Positions 5,584-6,088 of a DNA stretch of 6,088 nucleotides are shown one piece after another. The translations under genes and the position numbers were made by a program. The DNA comes from Candidatus Nitrosocosmicus sp. (GTDB lineage: Archaea; Thermoproteota; Nitrososphaeria; Nitrososphaerales; Nitrososphaeraceae). Each line of letters begins with the position of its first letter. Position 1 is the stretch's first letter. The DNA lies in the NCBI GenBank assembly GCA_030452275.1, contig JAKDMR010000143.1, forward strand, positions 1 to 6,088, in the 5' to 3' direction. The notes beneath the pieces are model-generated. The model did no database searches. It was given only the letters and a program-made list of their open reading frames with translations, and had not been told where the DNA came from.

Positions 5584-5592
5584 AATTAATTT

Positions 5593-5898
5593 CTAGAAAT
5601 AAACACCTCTGTCAGACAATTTAAGAGGGCATGGAAAACATCCTGTTTCTACTGATGGAGGCACATGGTACCCAATGGCTCGTAGGCTCCTAAAACTAAA
5701 ACACCATATTCATTCCTCGTTCGAGAAAAGACTGATTAAAAGAACAATGCCGTATATCAAGGATAGAACCTACTATTTTGATCCCACTTTCCTTATCAAA
5801 AAGAAAACTGCAAGTTATTAAAGCATGTGCGGACCTGGTTGAATCAGTTTGTCAATTACCACAACATAGAGGCGATTTTCGTTTAAGTAATTAGTGCC
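5593..5898 (+). mobile_element. Relic of an IS6/IS240-like insertion sequence, right part
   Basis: Carries the frameshifted transposase 3' part (5596-5886) and, 7-12 bases after its stop, AGTGCC (5893-5898). Read inward from the outside this end is GGCACTAATTACTTAAAC, which agrees at about two thirds of positions with the outer end of the first relic (GGTGCTGTTAACTTAAG at 2167). The left half of the element (N-terminal DNA-binding part and left repeat) is missing. The exact outer border is uncertain because weak similarity continues a few bases further. Confidence 0.65.
5596..5886 (+). pseudogene. DDE transposase C-terminal half with two frameshifts
   Basis: Three frames join into one transposase. 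Frame A (5596-5622) gives EINTSVRQF; frame B (5624-5782) gives RGHGKHPVSTDGGTWYP, ARRLLKLKHHIHSSFEKRL and YIKDRTYYFD; frame C (5785-5886) gives HFPYQKENCKLLKHVRTW, LNQFVNYHN and a TAA. TDGGTWYP carries the second catalytic Asp of the DDE triad. In the family I expect EKxLIERTxxYIKDRTE; here the text is EKRLIKRT, so the catalytic Glu may also be lost (E to K), though I place that residue by memory of the family. Alignment with the first relic (FDDYFPCRLKNCKL against FDxHFPYQKENCKL) locates the second frameshift as a one-base deletion near 5783-5785. Dead gene. Confidence 0.75.
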
Positions 5899-6045
5899 TG
5901 CGAAAGATAATAAGTGATTGTACTCACAGACTTCAATTGTGATAGTAGTATACCAATTAAGATAATTACCTGAACCATCATTCAGAGTCCCCCCATACTT
6001 TCTCCAAATGTTTATAGCTGAGGTAATCGTATCCCCATTCTGCAC
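5818..6045 (-). pseudogene. Stump of an unknown gene running into the transposase relic
   Basis: From GTG 6045 a minus-strand frame encodes 75 aa. Residues 1 to about 49 (NIWRKYGGTLNDGSGNYLNW, then YTTITIEVCEYNHLLSF) look like native, beta-rich, Trp/Tyr/Gly/Asn-rich protein. The remaining 26 or so (LNENRLYVVVIDKLIQ...) are the antisense of the transposase relic and so are not native. The same frame can be followed upstream through a TAG (6055-6057) to ATG 6075 (MSSCRQ, stop, SIDVQNG). This fits a gene that was truncated when the insertion sequence arrived and later decayed at its start. No family recognised; the direction is supported because the plus strand is full of stops here. Confidence 0.35.
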
Positions 6046-6088
6046 ATCAATTGACTATTGTCGACAAGAAGACATCGTTTGAAAGATT

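Larger units (their letters stand above)
5094..5592. other. Long AT-rich spacer downstream of the esterase
   Basis: About 500 bases with no intact recognisable gene. It holds the T-rich terminator, an A-rich stretch near 5214-5230, a 24-aa open frame at 5351-5425 without a ribosome binding site, and the possible minus-strand small ORF at 5485-5583. A short stem (AAGGG 5477-5481 with CCCTT 5493-5497) and a doubled TGATCA (5498-5503 and 5507-5512) are the only local symmetries noticed. Confidence 0.6.

Noticed and set aside
1..6088. CRISPR arrays, tandem repeats, rRNA or tRNA genes
   Set aside because: Looked for on both strands; no regularly spaced repeats and no RNA gene signatures were seen.

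Overview
The window is AT-rich, with short genes, wide spacers, archaeal TATA-box-like promoters sitting about 26 bases before start codons (leaderless transcripts), oligo-T stretches after genes, secreted proteins and decayed transposase pieces. Together with an AsnC-type regulator and a small four-helix membrane protein of a style I associate with ammonia-oxidising archaea, this points to a Thaumarchaeota/Nitrososphaeria genome (Nitrososphaera or Nitrosocosmicus-like). That assignment is inference from style and protein resemblance; no rRNA or amo gene is present.

Layout. 1-242: on the minus strand, the helix-turn-helix half of an Lrp/AsnC regulator, cut short by a TGA. 437-1045: a secreted beta-rich protein resembling the allene-oxide-cyclase/dirigent barrel fold. 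1046-1528: spacer holding a possible decayed 63-codon gene on the minus strand. 1529-1900: a four-helix membrane protein, then a hairpin over its stop codon, then a 49-aa winged-helix-like small ORF (1942-2091) with a good Shine-Dalgarno. 2167-2310: minus-strand 3' end of a transposase gene. 2416-3303: NmrA-like NAD(P)-binding protein on the minus strand. 3304-3603: a relatively GC-rich spacer with possible broken coding sequence and the leaderless promoter of the next gene. 3604-5093: a two-gene operon, a DUF1428-like small protein and a secreted HSL-type esterase. 5094-5592: spacer with a terminator and perhaps a 32-aa ORF. 5593-5898: plus-strand relic of a transposase related to the first fragment. 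5899-6088: the stump of another minus-strand reading frame that runs into the transposase relic.

The best-supported accessory observation is that two related transposase 3' ends, in inverted orientation and both facing outward, flank the NmrA gene and the DUF1428-esterase operon. This resembles the decayed skeleton of a composite transposon, although no matching target duplication is visible and both transposases are dead. I do not see a clear new defence or catalytic system. The more unusual items are the barrel-like exported protein, the small ORF coupled to the membrane protein, and the several small decayed frames.
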